A stretch of DNA of 64,000 nt from Hygrophila difformis (taxonomy: Eukaryota; Streptophyta; Magnoliopsida; Lamiales; Acanthaceae), in the NCBI GenBank assembly GCA_030278955.1, contig JAOANR010000013.1:41080191-41144190 (forward strand). Reading direction: 5' to 3'. Below are positions 23,799-34,492 of this stretch, in pieces; within the stretch, counting starts at the first letter, position 1, and every line of letters begins with the position of its first letter. The notes under the pieces are model-generated. The model saw nothing but the letters and a program-made list of their open reading frames with translations, was not told where the DNA came from and ran no database searches. The position numbers were made by a program, and so were the translations under genes.

Positions 23799-26700
23799 GC
23801 AGAGCGTGATGCTTCATGTCGGCTATCTGCAGAACGTAACTTGAAGCCGCTTGTTGTGAAATCAATGGATTCCAGATCTATGTTCATACCAATTAAAGCT
23901 GATGCAGGTTGGATGTCTTCTAAGTAGAAGATCGCCTCATCATTGTTGGCGTCCGGTCCTGCAAAGGGTTGAGGATCTGCCTCCACCAATTCTATCTGGT
24001 CACCATCCCAAATCAGCAACTGTTGGTGGAGGGTGGATGGCACACACTGGGCCATGTGAATCCAGTCGCGCCCAAGCAATGCTGAGTAACACGTCTTGGA
24101 TTTCACGACAAAGAAGGCCACCTTGATGGTCTTGGATCCAATAGTGACGTCCGCCGTTATGAATCCGGCAGGTTGTGTTGCTTCTCCTACAAAGCTGCAC
24201 ATTCTGACCCTGGTAGGGATCAGATCCTTTTCATTCTTTCCTATCTTCCTCAAAGTTGACATCGGCATCACATTGGCTGCTGCTCCATTATCAACAAATA
24301 CTCTGTTTACAGGACGCCCGTCGATGTGAGCCTTAACATACAAGGGCTTCAATTGCCTTGTCTGGGCAACTTCGGGTTTGGAAAACTGTGCCACAGCCAA
24401 CTTTGAAGCATCATTTCGGCCGCCGAGTTCTTGTGTGGGAGGTGCATCCCTGGTTGGATGGGACAATTCGGCTATCATTTCATCCATTCTTTCGATAAGC
24501 CTCGCGAATGATGGCTCTTCCTCATCCCATATCTCGGATTCGGTATCGCTTATCTCTTCATCGGCCGCCAATCCAAAGACCCGTATAGGCACGGAGGGAT
24601 CATTCGGCCCTTCTTTCCTATCGTCAGCTTCTTTAAGTTCTTTGTCCAAATTTTTCCAAAAAACCTCATCTTCAAGATCCATGCCGTCTAATTCAACATG
24701 AGGCTCCTCATCAATATTGAGGTTCACATTTCCCCACATATCATCTTCATATCCTTCGTCAATATTCATGTCATCCATCGTGCCACGTTCATCGGTCATG
24801 ATGCCAAGGACGCTAATCCCAACTTTCGGCTTCTCGAGATTGGCCTCCACAGCGGCCTCCACCTCTGTAGGTGTAATAGCACCAAAATTCACTTGTGATG
24901 CCTCATTGGTCGCTTGAAGTGCTTCACTAGTTGATTTCGTTTCAACTTGTGTCTGTGACTTCTTCTGGGTTTCTACAGTTTTGCAATAGGCCGTGAATCC
25001 TTCAAAACTGTGTGGTTCACTTCCAAATTCACCGGCTTCATGAGCCGCCAAATACGCCATGTATTTCATCAGTACACTAGCCATAGCCATGTTTGAAGGA
25101 GTCATATCCATTTTGTCCAGCTTCTCAATGAACTTCTGTCCCGCAGATTTGACCTTGTTTTCTCCTTCATCAGATTCGGTTATGGCGACTGCTTTTCCTT
25201 TGTCATTAGAAGCTGATGATGAAGTGTTAGTTTGAGGAAGTCCAGCTTTGGTTACTTTAGGCCTTGTTGATGATGACGGCTGAGGCTTTCGTTCTACCCA
25301 CTGCAGCCTTTCTTGTACTGGCCTCCTAGGGGTAGAAGGTGATGGTGGTTGTAACCTTTCCCTCACTGGCCTCCTGGCGGAGGAAAGCGGTGGCTGCATC
25401 TTCTCCCGTATTGGTTCCCTAGCGGAAGGTGATGGCGCCTGAGATGGTCTTCTTGAGGCCTCATAAAATCTTTCTTCACGAGGTGGCATGGGTGAATCAG
25501 GTTCCCTTGCCACTGTCCTACTGTGTGCCTTCTCGTGAAGGGGTCTCCGCTGCTGGGATGTCTCTCCTTTGAAATAAGTTGGTTGCACCGGCTTCCGAGG
25601 TCTGGAAGATTCCAACTTATGGATTTGTGCCTCCCATTGCCGCATTTCCTCGGCATATCGCCTTTGTGCTCGCCTAAACTGACTCCTAGTCATGGGTGGT
25701 GGCTCCTTCTGAGTGGCTTTGTTCTGAGCCCTATTCTTCATCCACCTTTCGGTCTCAACTGGATGTTCTGGTCGCCTCATCAAGGTTGGAACCACCTGTA
25801 CACCATGCCTGTAATCACGAGCAATAGGTTGGTGCTTCCCATTTTCATGGATCTCTACCGCCTGCTTAGAGATCTCAATCCTCAAAGGAGGGTTCTTCTT
25901 CTTGTGGTGCTCCCTTTCCTCAGCTTCCAGGACCTTCTTGAAGTCCTCCTTCGACATGTTCTTAAACTTCGGTTGTTTACTGCACAACTCTTTTCTTTCA
26001 TGATCGGACTCATCAGATAATAAGTCCACATCCTCTTCTTCTATTTCAATGTGTTCCTTTCCTTTATCATTCTGGCCACTGGAGCCACCATCTTCTGGAT
26101 TTGGGATGAGTCCAGAAACACCAATTGGCAATTGAGGGAATGGATCTAAATCCACCTTCATACCTGCAATTTTCAAACGACCCTCTTTTATCTTGTTCTG
26201 TATGGCCGTTCTAAAACTCCTGCATTTGGTAATGCTATGAGTATACGAATTATGCCACTTACAAAATGCTCGGCCTCGAATTTCCTCGGCCGCTGGTAAT
26301 TTTTGCCCTTCAGGCAACTTGATCACACCGTCTTTGAGTAGGGCATCGAACACTTGGTCTGCTTTGCCCATGTCAAAAAGGTCTTCTTCAGGCTTATACT
26401 TAGCCTCTCTTTGTTTTGGCGGTTTGAGAGCCGCACATGTATGTGGTTTGGCTGTCTGTACTAGCTCAGCAACAGCCACCTCTACAGGTTCGTCCTCATC
26501 ATCACTAAGTTTTATTTCTTCAAAATGGACTCGACCCATGGGACGTCTCTCTTCCTGCTCCCTCAGGAATTTTTCCACACGGGCCGCTCTCTCGGCCAGC
26601 TGGGCAAGATCAGTTGCATCCTGCACAATTAAATGTTCTCTCAATTTCGGTAGCATATTAGCCACTGCTATATTGGCTATTTCTCTATCGGGTATTGCTA

Positions 26701-28240
26701 TAGTACATCGGCCTTTAATGCGTTGTAACCTATTAATAAAAGAACTTGCCGTCTCATCGGCAAATTGTTTGGTGTTAGTGAGATCTGCAAGACTAACCTG
26801 CGACAGAGGTGTATAGAATCTGTCGTGAAATGCCCGCTCGAGATCGGCCCAATTTTGTATTGAATTTGGCCGCATGGATGCAAACCAGACAAATGCGGGT
26901 CCAGTCAAAGAAGAACTGAATAATCTTAACTTCAACCAGTCGTTGGCCGCTGCTTCCCCACACTGAGCAGTAAACCTACCCACGTGTTCTACGGTTGATT
27001 TGCCGTCGTCTCCCGAGAACGTGGTGAACTCGGGCATTTTGAAGCCTTTAGGGTAAGGCTGCATGATGTCTACCCAATCTGGGTATGGTTTTCTATAAGT
27101 GGGCCGTTCCATCGGCCTTAATTGAATGCCAAAATGTTGTTGCATCATATCTGCTAACAACTCGGGCGACACTAGAGGCGCCTGTGCAGGAGGTATGGCA
27201 GCTTGTTGATACATGGCGGCCGGATGAGCCATGGCGGCCTGGGCCATGTTGGCGGCCGGATGAGGTATGTTGGCGGCCGGATGAGCCATGGCGGCCTGGG
27301 TCATGTTGGCGGCCGGATGAGGTATGCTGGCGGCCGGATGACTTATGTTGGCGGCCGGATGCGCCATGGCGGCCTGGGTCATGTTGGCGGCCGGATGAGC
27401 CATGGCGGCCTGGGTCATGTTGGCGGCCGGATGAGGTATGCTGGCGGCCGGATGACTTATGTTGGTGGCCGGATTAGCCATGGCGGCCTGGGCCATGTTG
27501 GCGGCCGAAGCTAAGTTGGCGGCCGGATGAGGTATGCTGGCGGCCGGATGACTTATGGTTGGACGGCTCATGTTGGCGGCTTGATGTTGCATGGCGGCCT
27601 GGTGTGGACTAGAGGCCTGATACTGGGTGGCCTGATGTAATGGGGAGGCGGCCTGATGATGGTCCTGAGGCATGTTGGCAACCAAAGGTATGTTGGTGGC
27701 TTGAGGTTGCATGTGTCCTCCTCCAATACCTAGGTTATGCATGGCGGCTGGGATGGGAGCCGCCACTCCAAATGGCTGTATCGGAACAGAGCTAGATGCC
27801 ATCAAGTATGATGGAGCATACATCATGGGAGGTGGTGCTCCAAACTCAGATAGTGAGGGCTGGCCAGTCCCCCAAGTCCTTTGTAGACCGCCATACGGTC
27901 CTGTAACGCTTGGTGACATATTCATGCCAGGGGTGTATCCCTCTTGTGGAGTACGCATGGATCCACATATCCTGTCAGTTTGATCGGCCATGGCAGGCCG
28001 CAATACATCCATAAGGTGCCTGGTCAGTAAAGGCATAAATTCAGCCATCGATTCATTCATCGATAGCCGTATTTGTTCCGAAAATGTTGGGACTTGCATT
28101 ATCCCTTGCGGTGGTTGGGAGGTAGTCGCCGTATTATCGACGTTTTCAGATGGTGTTCTTACCGGAGTTTCTTCATGCAGCGACATTTCTCCAAATCTTT
28201 GTGTTAAGTCCCTTACTACTCGTCCAGATCTGAGTTGCAT
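23795..28240 (-). CDS. retrotransposon Gag and aspartic protease
   Basis: An open frame of 1481 residues. An N-terminal low-complexity part (about residues 190-350) is built from tandem units such as AANMTQAAMAHP and AASIPHP. It is followed by a retrotransposon Gag domain (about residues 400-530, FSGDDGKSTVEHV to FINRLQRIKG). A zinc-knuckle-like CX2HX4HX4C motif lies at about residues 657-671. A long basic/Ser-rich and acidic linker leads to a pepsin-like protease whose active-site triad reads FVDNGAAANV near residue 1313, with LLGRDWI downstream. Asp-Asn-Gly in place of Asp-Ser/Thr-Gly is a variant; related Tat proteases also vary here. Gag packages the genomic RNA and the protease matures the polyprotein. 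The stop overlaps the pol start as ATGA, so pol may be made by reinitiation or a -1 shift. Confidence 0.93.
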   Translation of the reverse strand: MQLRSGRVVRDLTQRFGEMSLHEETPVRTPSENVDNTATTSQPPQGIMQVPTFSEQIRLSMNESMAEFMPLLTRHLMDVLRPAMADQTDRICGSMRTPQEGYTPGMNMSPSVTGPYGGLQRTWGTGQPSLSEFGAPPPMMYAPSYLMASSSVPIQPFGVAAPIPAAMHNLGIGGGHMQPQATNIPLVANMPQDHHQAASPLHQATQYQASSPHQAAMQHQAANMSRPTISHPAASIPHPAANLASAANMAQAAMANPATNISHPAASIPHPAANMTQAAMAHPAANMTQAAMAHPAANISHPAASIPHPAANMTQAAMAHPAANIPHPAANMAQAAMAHPAAMYQQAAIPPAQAPLVSPELLADMMQQHFGIQLRPMERPTYRKPYPDWVDIMQPYPKGFKMPEFTTFSGDDGKSTVEHVGRFTAQCGEAAANDWLKLRLFSSSLTGPAFVWFASMRPNSIQNWADLERAFHDRFYTPLSQVSLADLTNTKQFADETASSFINRLQRIKGRCTIAIPDREIANIAVANMLPKLREHLIVQDATDLAQLAERAARVEKFLREQEERRPMGRVHFEEIKLSDDEDEPVEVAVAELVQTAKPHTCAALKPPKQREAKYKPEEDLFDMGKADQVFDALLKDGVIKLPEGQKLPAAEEIRGRAFCKWHNSYTHSITKCRSFRTAIQNKIKEGRLKIAGMKVDLDPFPQLPIGVSGLIPNPEDGGSSGQNDKGKEHIEIEEEDVDLLSDESDHERKELCSKQPKFKNMSKEDFKKVLEAEEREHHKKKNPPLRIEISKQAVEIHENGKHQPIARDYRHGVQVVPTLMRRPEHPVETERWMKNRAQNKATQKEPPPMTRSQFRRAQRRYAEEMRQWEAQIHKLESSRPRKPVQPTYFKGETSQQRRPLHEKAHSRTVAREPDSPMPPREERFYEASRRPSQAPSPSAREPIREKMQPPLSSARRPVRERLQPPSPSTPRRPVQERLQWVERKPQPSSSTRPKVTKAGLPQTNTSSSASNDKGKAVAITESDEGENKVKSAGQKFIEKLDKMDMTPSNMAMASVLMKYMAYLAAHEAGEFGSEPHSFEGFTAYCKTVETQKKSQTQVETKSTSEALQATNEASQVNFGAITPTEVEAAVEANLEKPKVGISVLGIMTDERGTMDDMNIDEGYEDDMWGNVNLNIDEEPHVELDGMDLEDEVFWKNLDKELKEADDRKEGPNDPSVPIRVFGLAADEEISDTESEIWDEEEPSFARLIERMDEMIAELSHPTRDAPPTQELGGRNDASKLAVAQFSKPEVAQTRQLKPLYVKAHIDGRPVNRVFVDNGAAANVMPMSTLRKIGKNEKDLIPTRVRMCSFVGEATQPAGFITADVTIGSKTIKVAFFVVKSKTCYSALLGRDWIHMAQCVPSTLHQQLLIWDGDQIELVEADPQPFAGPDANNDEAIFYLEDIQPASALIGMNIDLESIDFTTSGFKLRSADSRHEASRSA

Positions 28241-28272
28241 ACACTTTCAAGCGGATATGGTTTCCACTTCGT

Positions 28273-28290
28273 GTCCCACTGGGCGTGCCA
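28273..28290 (-). other. primer-binding site
   Basis: Three bases after the 5' LTR the minus strand reads TGGCACGCCCAGTGGGAC. TGG at this spot is the complement of a tRNA CCA end, the usual site for reverse-transcription priming. I believe similar sites in plant Tat elements pair with a tRNA-Arg, but I could not check the tRNA. Confidence 0.7.
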
Positions 28291-28293
28291 ATT

Positions 28294-28894
28294 TGTTAAC
28301 CGGGAATTTTTGATTGAACAATATTTGAAGAGAATTACAAAGATTACCAAGGGAATTATGAGAATCTAAACAAAGCTGTAAAGGAATGGAAATTTTGCAG
28401 GAATGTAAAAGCAGGAATTGAACTGCAGGAAAACAAATGCAGAAAAATGAAAGGAAATCCTCTGAGGATGGTTGTGTTGGGATGCCTCGTTCTCTGGAAT
28501 GCTTCTCTCCTTTTATAGGAGGACTGACCCCAGACGCATGCAGGCGGCTTGACGCATGAGGCACGCGGGCGGCTGATTGACAGGCCTCTTGACTTCTGCG
28601 ACGGAGGCGGTGCACGCGAGGCTTCTGTGACTGGCGGCATACGGCGCACGCGAGGCTTCTGTGATTGGCGGCATACGGCGCAGGCGACTTCTGTGACAGG
28701 GCACGCGGCACGCGAGATGATGATTTGATTGACCGTTCCTTGGTTATTATCCGGATATATCTTAAATTGGCTCGAGCCAAGAAAAATAAATTGGCCCTTT
28801 TCTTTTCCGGATATATTTTCACGGATTGGGCCTCCGGATATATTTTCACGGACTGGGCCATGTAAAACTTGGATATAAATTTTGTTGGTTAACA
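28294..28894 (-). repeat. 5' LTR (promoter LTR) of the retrotransposon
   Basis: 601 bp, nearly identical to the other LTR. Since the element reads on the minus strand this copy drives the genomic RNA; its TATA box is at 28510-28517, just upstream of AAGCATTCCAGAG on the transcribed strand. Confidence 0.95.
28510..28517 (-). promoter_or_regulatory. TATA box in the 5' LTR
   Basis: On the minus strand CCTATAAAAGGAG, the only strong TATA match in the LTR, placed about 220 bases before the internal region. A start about 30 bases downstream would give the R region of the genomic RNA. Confidence 0.6.
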
Positions 28895-30703
28895 ATATGA
28901 TAAATATATATGGATTGAAATATATTTTCTTTGGATTTTTAATAAATATTATTATAAAGGGAGACGCAACCTATATGAATACATAAGTTATACTAATGAC
29001 TAACAAATTTATGAAGCAATGCATTATTCCTCTAATTTAATCATAGCAATTTTAATTTACGATTCATTTAATTTATTTTTTTTGTGATCTAATCATAGCA
29101 ATTTTAATTTACGATTCATTTAATTTGATTACGTGTTTCTAAAATATGATGAATAAATCCGTCTTTATGGTAAAAAATCACACAAAGATCAGGACTATAC
29201 CATTTGATTTTCTTTATCGGTTGTGCAACTTAAATAATTACACCAAATAGCCAAATAGGATATAATAATTCACTAATTAGTAACTGCGACTTTTAATACT
29301 TTTAATAATAATAATTAACTGTACAATTACTGATTACAAAAAGGAATGCACAATCACAAGGGAAATGATATGATTAATACCAATCATTAAGGCATTATGC
29401 CTTTTATTTTTATTTTTATTTTCCTTTGTGCCACATTATTAGAAAAGGGAAAATATAAAGAAGTTGCTTACTCCACTAGTATATAGTATAAATTTATATT
29501 AATCCGTACAATCTTAAATATTTGTCATTTTAATTTCTTATATAATTCGTATAGGTTAATTCAAGAAAAATATACTACGTATTAATTAGTTTGAAATTAT
29601 AAAAGCTAAAAATAATGATATAATATTTAGAACAATTTATAAATAAAGTTATATATAAAAGTACCTTGAAATATATAGATTGTAATTACTAATTTAAAAA
29701 TATTTTAGAAATACTATAAGAGATCTCTTATAATAATTTTGATTGCGTGTATTTTTTATATAAAATTAAGGAGCATTTCTTTTTTCTTTCCTCTTTTCAC
29801 TAAGGGCAAGCATTCATACTCCATCTTATTGCGATATTAATAATTTGGTAGTATATATTTATTTACTATATACTATTTTATTTGGATGACAACAACTTAC
29901 AAGTAACCTGAAATATTAATGAATTAGATATTATATTACATTATACATATTATATAATTATGAATGTGATTTGGTAAAGTTTAATTTATTATTTTTTCCT
30001 ATAAACTATAGCACAAGTAAGTCATTAATTAATTAAAGAAATGAATTCTAGAAGGTGGTGATTGGATTAGTTTCAAAAGTCAGAATGATATCTATGGTTG
30101 ACAAAAACCATTCTTTCAAGACTTTGATGTATTGCTGCCACTTTTTAATTCTTCACAATGTTAATTAATGAAAATAATATATTCTGATGAACTACACAAG
30201 GATTGTTCACCAAAAAAAAAAAAAAAAAACTACACAAGTAAATGGGAAAATAACTGCTATAATTGGGTTGACCCTCTATATATATACAGTCCAACATTTT
30301 ATTATGTTTAGAAAATAAAAATTTGCACATAATTAAAGTTTTGGGTATGTGAATAACTATCATTATAGTTATTTTTTTTTAGAAATAAAACAATTAAAAA
30401 AAATGGACCATATAACTCATTAAATTGCACACCTGGCCCAATCCATATGAACATATATTGAACAGTATAATTTTTTTCCCCTACCAAACATCATTTTGTG
30501 TTGGCAAATGATTTTCGGCTTTTACCGATTATTCCAAGTTTTTTATTCACAAATTAGTAGGCCTTAAATGAATAAACTTTTCTCAAAACAACTTTTAAGT
30601 GAATTTCAAAACCTTAATTGCTTAAAACTTTTTACCATTTAGATGAACTCTTGTTGATTTTTCAATAATATAATTTCGATTAATTTTAGTTTCTAAAATT
30701 ATA
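28895..30703. other. AT-rich intergenic DNA
   Basis: No gene is recognised. A 37-base direct repeat (starting TAATCATAGCAATTTTA) occurs at 29038 and 29090. The first five bases, ATATG, are the right target duplication of the retrotransposon. Confidence 0.55.
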
Positions 30704-30961
30704 CTTCATCCGTTCTCATATAAATGCTTCATACCTTCATTTCACGCAGTCCAATACACATTTTTAAATATTTATAACTTAAATTGTATATAAATAAAAA
30801 TTATAAAAATTTGATATTCTAAAACTACCTGTTTAGACGAATCTAACAAGATCTTACATGACTATGTTTTTTCTTATATAACTATGTTAAAAAATTAATC
30901 AAAGTTAATCAATGAATAGTTACTACTATGCAAATGTCTCACTTATACGAGAACGAAGATA
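30704..30961. mobile_element. Stowaway-like MITE, long family
   Basis: Starts CTTCATCCGTTCTC and ends GAGAACGAAGAT. Contains the core GACGAATCTAACAAGATC. Confidence 0.7.
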
Positions 30962-31661
30962 ATATTATTGAAAAATCGTCGGATGATTAACGACAAACTT
31001 TGAAGAGAAATAAATTCATAAAGGAAATCACCTCTAAGAAAAATCGATGTAAATTGCAAAATCAAGACGCTCGATATAAAACGAACAAGGTAATAGATTT
31101 TTCTTCATTCCGAAAAATGCAATTAATGAAAAATGGATTGAGAAGACATACCATATCATGTTTGAGAGTCGAGATAGCCAACTATGGAAAAAATGGAATT
31201 CGCCGGATCGAGAACAGAGGAGAGGCATTCCCGTGAACAAGAATCCACATCTCAATCAAAATTAAAATCACATCGATCGCGTGCAAATGGATCAACAATC
31301 AATGGCAAAACCAAAATTTTTGGTCGGGAGATGTCGTTCCTAATAAAAAAAAATCACGAAAAAATAAGGGCTCGTTTTCATTAAGAATTAAAATTTATCA
31401 CGAAAATACCAATATTAGATTTTATACGTACCACAAACGCTGGTTGTCGCACCCATTATGAAGGGGCTAAAGCCCCTCCATTACAAGACAGTTTCGCCGC
31501 TGCGAACAAATGTCGAGCAACTATTTTGCAAGGATTTCGGGAAAAAATGGTCCGAGTCTTCACATATATATAGCGTATCTTGCGTACATTAAATGTCAGA
31601 GGTTGCGTGCAATGACGAAGCCACTGCGGATCGCGTGGGTCTATTGACCCTATAAAAATTA
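30962..31661. other. intergenic DNA, no gene recognised
   Basis: Short frames on both strands without family features. A small hairpin GGGGCTAAAGCCCC lies at about 31465-31480. Confidence 0.5.
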
Positions 31662-31920
31662 CTCCCACTGTCCCAGCTAAAGCGTCTTGATTAACTTTTT
31701 GACACCGTTCATTGTTCAACTTTGACTCCATATTATTATAAGTATATATTTGAAAAAAATTGTCGAGTCCGGTCTTGTTAGATTCGTCTAATCGTGTAGT
31801 TTTAGAATATATATTTTACATAATTTTTAGTTGTATATATTTTGAGATATTAACGATTAAAAAAGTGTGTTGTATTGTGTGCAGAAACCAAACAAGACAT
31901 TTTAAGTGGGACGGAGGGAG
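31662..31920. mobile_element. Stowaway-like MITE, long family
   Basis: Left end CTCCCACTGTCCCAGC, right end GTGGGACGGAGGGAG, TA on both sides. Core TCTTGTTAGATTCGTC. Confidence 0.75.
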
Positions 31921-32417
31921 TATATTATAACTTTAAAAAAGTTAATTCGGGTTTGAATCTCGTCGATTCTTATCTCTTCTTTTTATTTTCCCTTTATAGT
32001 ATGTGTGGTATGGACTATACCAATTTTTCACGTAAAAAGCCTCCGGCTTCAAATAAATTTTTAATTCCACTCGTTAATAGGAGTACAATTCACTACAAGA
32101 AAATGCGCGATTACCGACCCCAAAATGGGGTCGGTAATGGGATTTTACGGGTCGTCTTCGCCGTTACCGACCCCAAACCCGGGTCGGTAATATTCTGGTA
32201 GGTAAACTGGCGCCGACCAAGGGAGCTTGGGGTCGGCAGTTTTACCGACCCCTTTACCGACCCCAAGTGGGTCGGTAACTTTACCGACCACTTTACCGAC
32301 CCCGAATGGGGTCGGTAATCAGGGGTCGTGGACCTTGTGGTCCAGAAATTACCGACCCCATTACCGACCCCAATTGGGGTCGGTAAATCTCTTACATGAA
32401 ATAAAATGTGCTCAAGA

Positions 32418-32480
32418 GAGCTCGAACCCACTACCTCAACATACGTAAGCCCACAATTTTAACCAGCTGGGCTACCTCTT
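32418..32480 (-). other. tRNA-like segment with A and B boxes inside the CACTA
   Basis: On the minus strand TAGCCCAGCTGG fits the A-box consensus, and GGGTTCGAGC, about 35 bases later, fits the B box. The D-arm can pair (GCCC/GGGC), but there is no complete cloverleaf, so it is tRNA-derived rather than a tRNA gene. Confidence 0.5.
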
Positions 32481-32559
32481 CAAACGACCAATTATATCCC
32501 GCCATGTGTCATATATATTAAAGCCTTCCCAAATATGTTTTGGGATATGTTGAAGGGAA

Positions 32560-32605
32560 AGCTCGAACCCTGGTGGGAAACTCCCTTGCGCGCGCGTGTG
32601 CCATC
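32560..32605 (-). other. second tRNA-like segment inside the CACTA
   Basis: On the minus strand TGGCACACGCG (A-box-like) is followed by AGGGTTCGAGC (B-box-like). The same TGGCACACGCG and a B-box-like GGTTCAAATC occur at the matching place in the related element near 62436-62484. Confidence 0.45.
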
Positions 32606-33287
32606 CGGGTAGTCTACATTTCATGTCATCATATGTAAAACTTTATATATAACATATGTAAATAAAAATATGTAAATTAGTAACTAAATAAAATAAAAAC
32701 TCAAATTATATTAATCAAATAATAAATAATTTTTAATTAAATAAAACATAAAATAAAATTAATTAAATTAAAAAATTGAATTCCATGAATTAAATAAAAT
32801 AATAAAATGATTCAAATAAATAAATAATTAAATTATAAAAATAATAAAAAAAATATTTAATAAAAATATTAAATAAATAATAAAAATGGAAAAATAATAA
32901 AAATTTTAAAAAATTGAGAAAAACTACCGACCCCAATTGGGGGTCGGTAATGGGTCACTAATACCATAAAATTTTTTTAAAAAAAGTAAAAAAAATTACC
33001 GACCCCAATTGGGGTCGGTAATGGGGTCGGTAATACCATAAAAAATAAAAAAAATAGAAAAAAACTACAGACCCCATTTGGGGTCGGTAACAATTACCGA
33101 CGCCATTTGGAGTCGGTAATTGGGTCGGTAACGCCGGCCATATTATTGTGGTCGGTATTTTGGTTGTCGAATGCCCTGGGTCCCAATAACGGCTAAATAT
33201 TACCGACCCCATTTTGGGGTCGGTAAATCCGACCCGGACTATGGTGGTCGGTAATTGGGGTCGGTAATTGAGTTTTTTCTTGTAGTG

Positions 33288-33897
33288 ATTTTCCGCTTCC
33301 TTTTCCTTGTTCTTCTATCTCCACCCAATCTACATGCTAATTCTTTAATTTTATACTCTTGTTTGTACAAATTTCAATATTGTCGTATATTTTGCTTAAT
33401 AATATTCCTCTCAGTAAGCCTTATACTAAAAATGAAAAATCAGCCCGATGAAACTACGACTTTGACAATATTAAATTATAACACCCCAATTATAAATTTT
33501 GACTTCACCTCTATTCCTTTAGATACAATGTGCTGATATGAAAGAAGAAATACCCTCCTCTTTCTCCCCGGAAAAAAAAAAAAAAAAAACCCATAAATAA
33601 TCTATTATAGTTTTTAACCTCACTTTGGGCCTGTCTTTTCATTTGGATTTGGATATTGCAGGGTGAAATAATATGCTCAGAAAGTCAGACTTAGAAATTC
33701 CACTTGGATAATTTATATGACTGGGCTAAGGTAATGCCCAATAAGAAAATTTTTTATGTACACTGGCCCAATAACAATAATGCTCTAGTTTCTTTTCTTT
33801 TCTTTTTCCAATAATTATATTTTTTTTTATATTTTTATTATTTTATTTTATGAGAAGCCTTAATTGCTTCCATTCGACCACCCCTCTTTGCTTTATA
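33288..33897. other. intergenic DNA, no gene recognised
   Basis: Nothing beyond an A-run near 33570 and pyrimidine-rich tracts. Confidence 0.5.
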
Positions 33898-34156
33898 CTC
33901 CCTCCTTTTCTATAAAATTGAAACAGATGAATAGTACTTACTATTCATTGAGTAATTTTAATTTAAATTTTTAACCCAGTTATATAAAATAAAACATAGT
34001 CGAGTGAGATCTTGTTGGATTCGTCTAATCGAATAGTTTTAGAATATCAAATTTTTATAATTTTTACTTTTACACAATTTGAGATATTAAGAGTTAAAAT
34101 TATGCATTGGATTGCGTGATATACCTAAATATTTCAATTATTCAAAAACGGGGAAG
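33898..34156. mobile_element. Stowaway-like MITE, long family
   Basis: Left end CTCCCTCCTTTTCTAT, right end AACGGGGAAG, TA on both sides. Core GATCTTGTTGGATTCGTC. It lies about 340 bases downstream of the pseudokinase stop codon. Confidence 0.75.
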
Positions 34157-34492
34157 TATATTTTGATATTTTATTGTAAAATATAAATCAACACGGAAAC
34201 AAATACAGGAGTTTTTAAACATAAAAAACATTGCCAGTTCAATGGCATTTGATTTGAAATTTACACACATCTAGCTTCACACAGTGTTAAAAAAATTTAT
34301 ATAGAACTCTACAACACTTGGAACAATGAATCAAAGATTGGATTCATGGTGCTTTAATTTCCTAAACTAAAAAGTTTACTGGAAAAATAGAAGGGAAAAA
34401 AACCAAACTCAACTTAATTAGTATATATACAAGCACATAAAATGTAAGAAGCCTAGAAGCAAGTTCTTACAAGTTGCTGCTTCATCACATTT

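Larger units (their letters stand above)
14015..28894 (-). mobile_element. complete Ty3/gypsy (Tat-clade) LTR retrotransposon
   Basis: The element is 14,880 bp, bounded by LTRs of 602 and 601 bp that begin TGTTAAC and end GTTAACA, and by a perfect 5-bp duplication ATATG (14010-14014 and 28895-28899). By eye the two LTRs differ by one substitution and one single-base gap near their inner/outer TTAACA ends, so the insertion is young. On the minus strand, in order: LTR, primer-binding site, gag-pro frame (28240-23795), pol frame (23798-20397), polypurine tract, LTR. Pol order is RT, RNase H, archaeal-type RNase H, integrase, which places it in Ty3/gypsy; the extra RNase H and the antisense gene point to the Tat group (Ogre/Retand relatives). 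All frames are open, so it may be autonomous. A 5.6-kb region between pol and the 3' LTR carries a plus-strand gene. Confidence 0.95.
32091..33287. mobile_element. non-autonomous CACTA (En/Spm) element, 1197 bp
   Basis: Starts CACTACAAGAAAATG and ends TTTTTTCTTGTAGTG, with a 3-bp duplication ATT on both sides (32088-32090, 33288-33290). Both ends carry many palindromic TTACCGACC / GGTCGGTAA subterminal repeats, the usual transposase-accessory binding layout. The interior is AT-rich, with no transposase. Two tRNA-like segments with Pol III A/B-box matches lie inside, on the minus strand (about 32418-32480 and 32560-32605). Confidence 0.92.

Noticed and set aside
25523..26020. Plus-strand frames opposite gag (also 26319-26816, 27085-27477)
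   Set aside because: They are antisense shadows of the Gag frame without splice signals or domain features; the repetitive Trp-Arg-Pro-Asp text is the complement of the Gag repeat.
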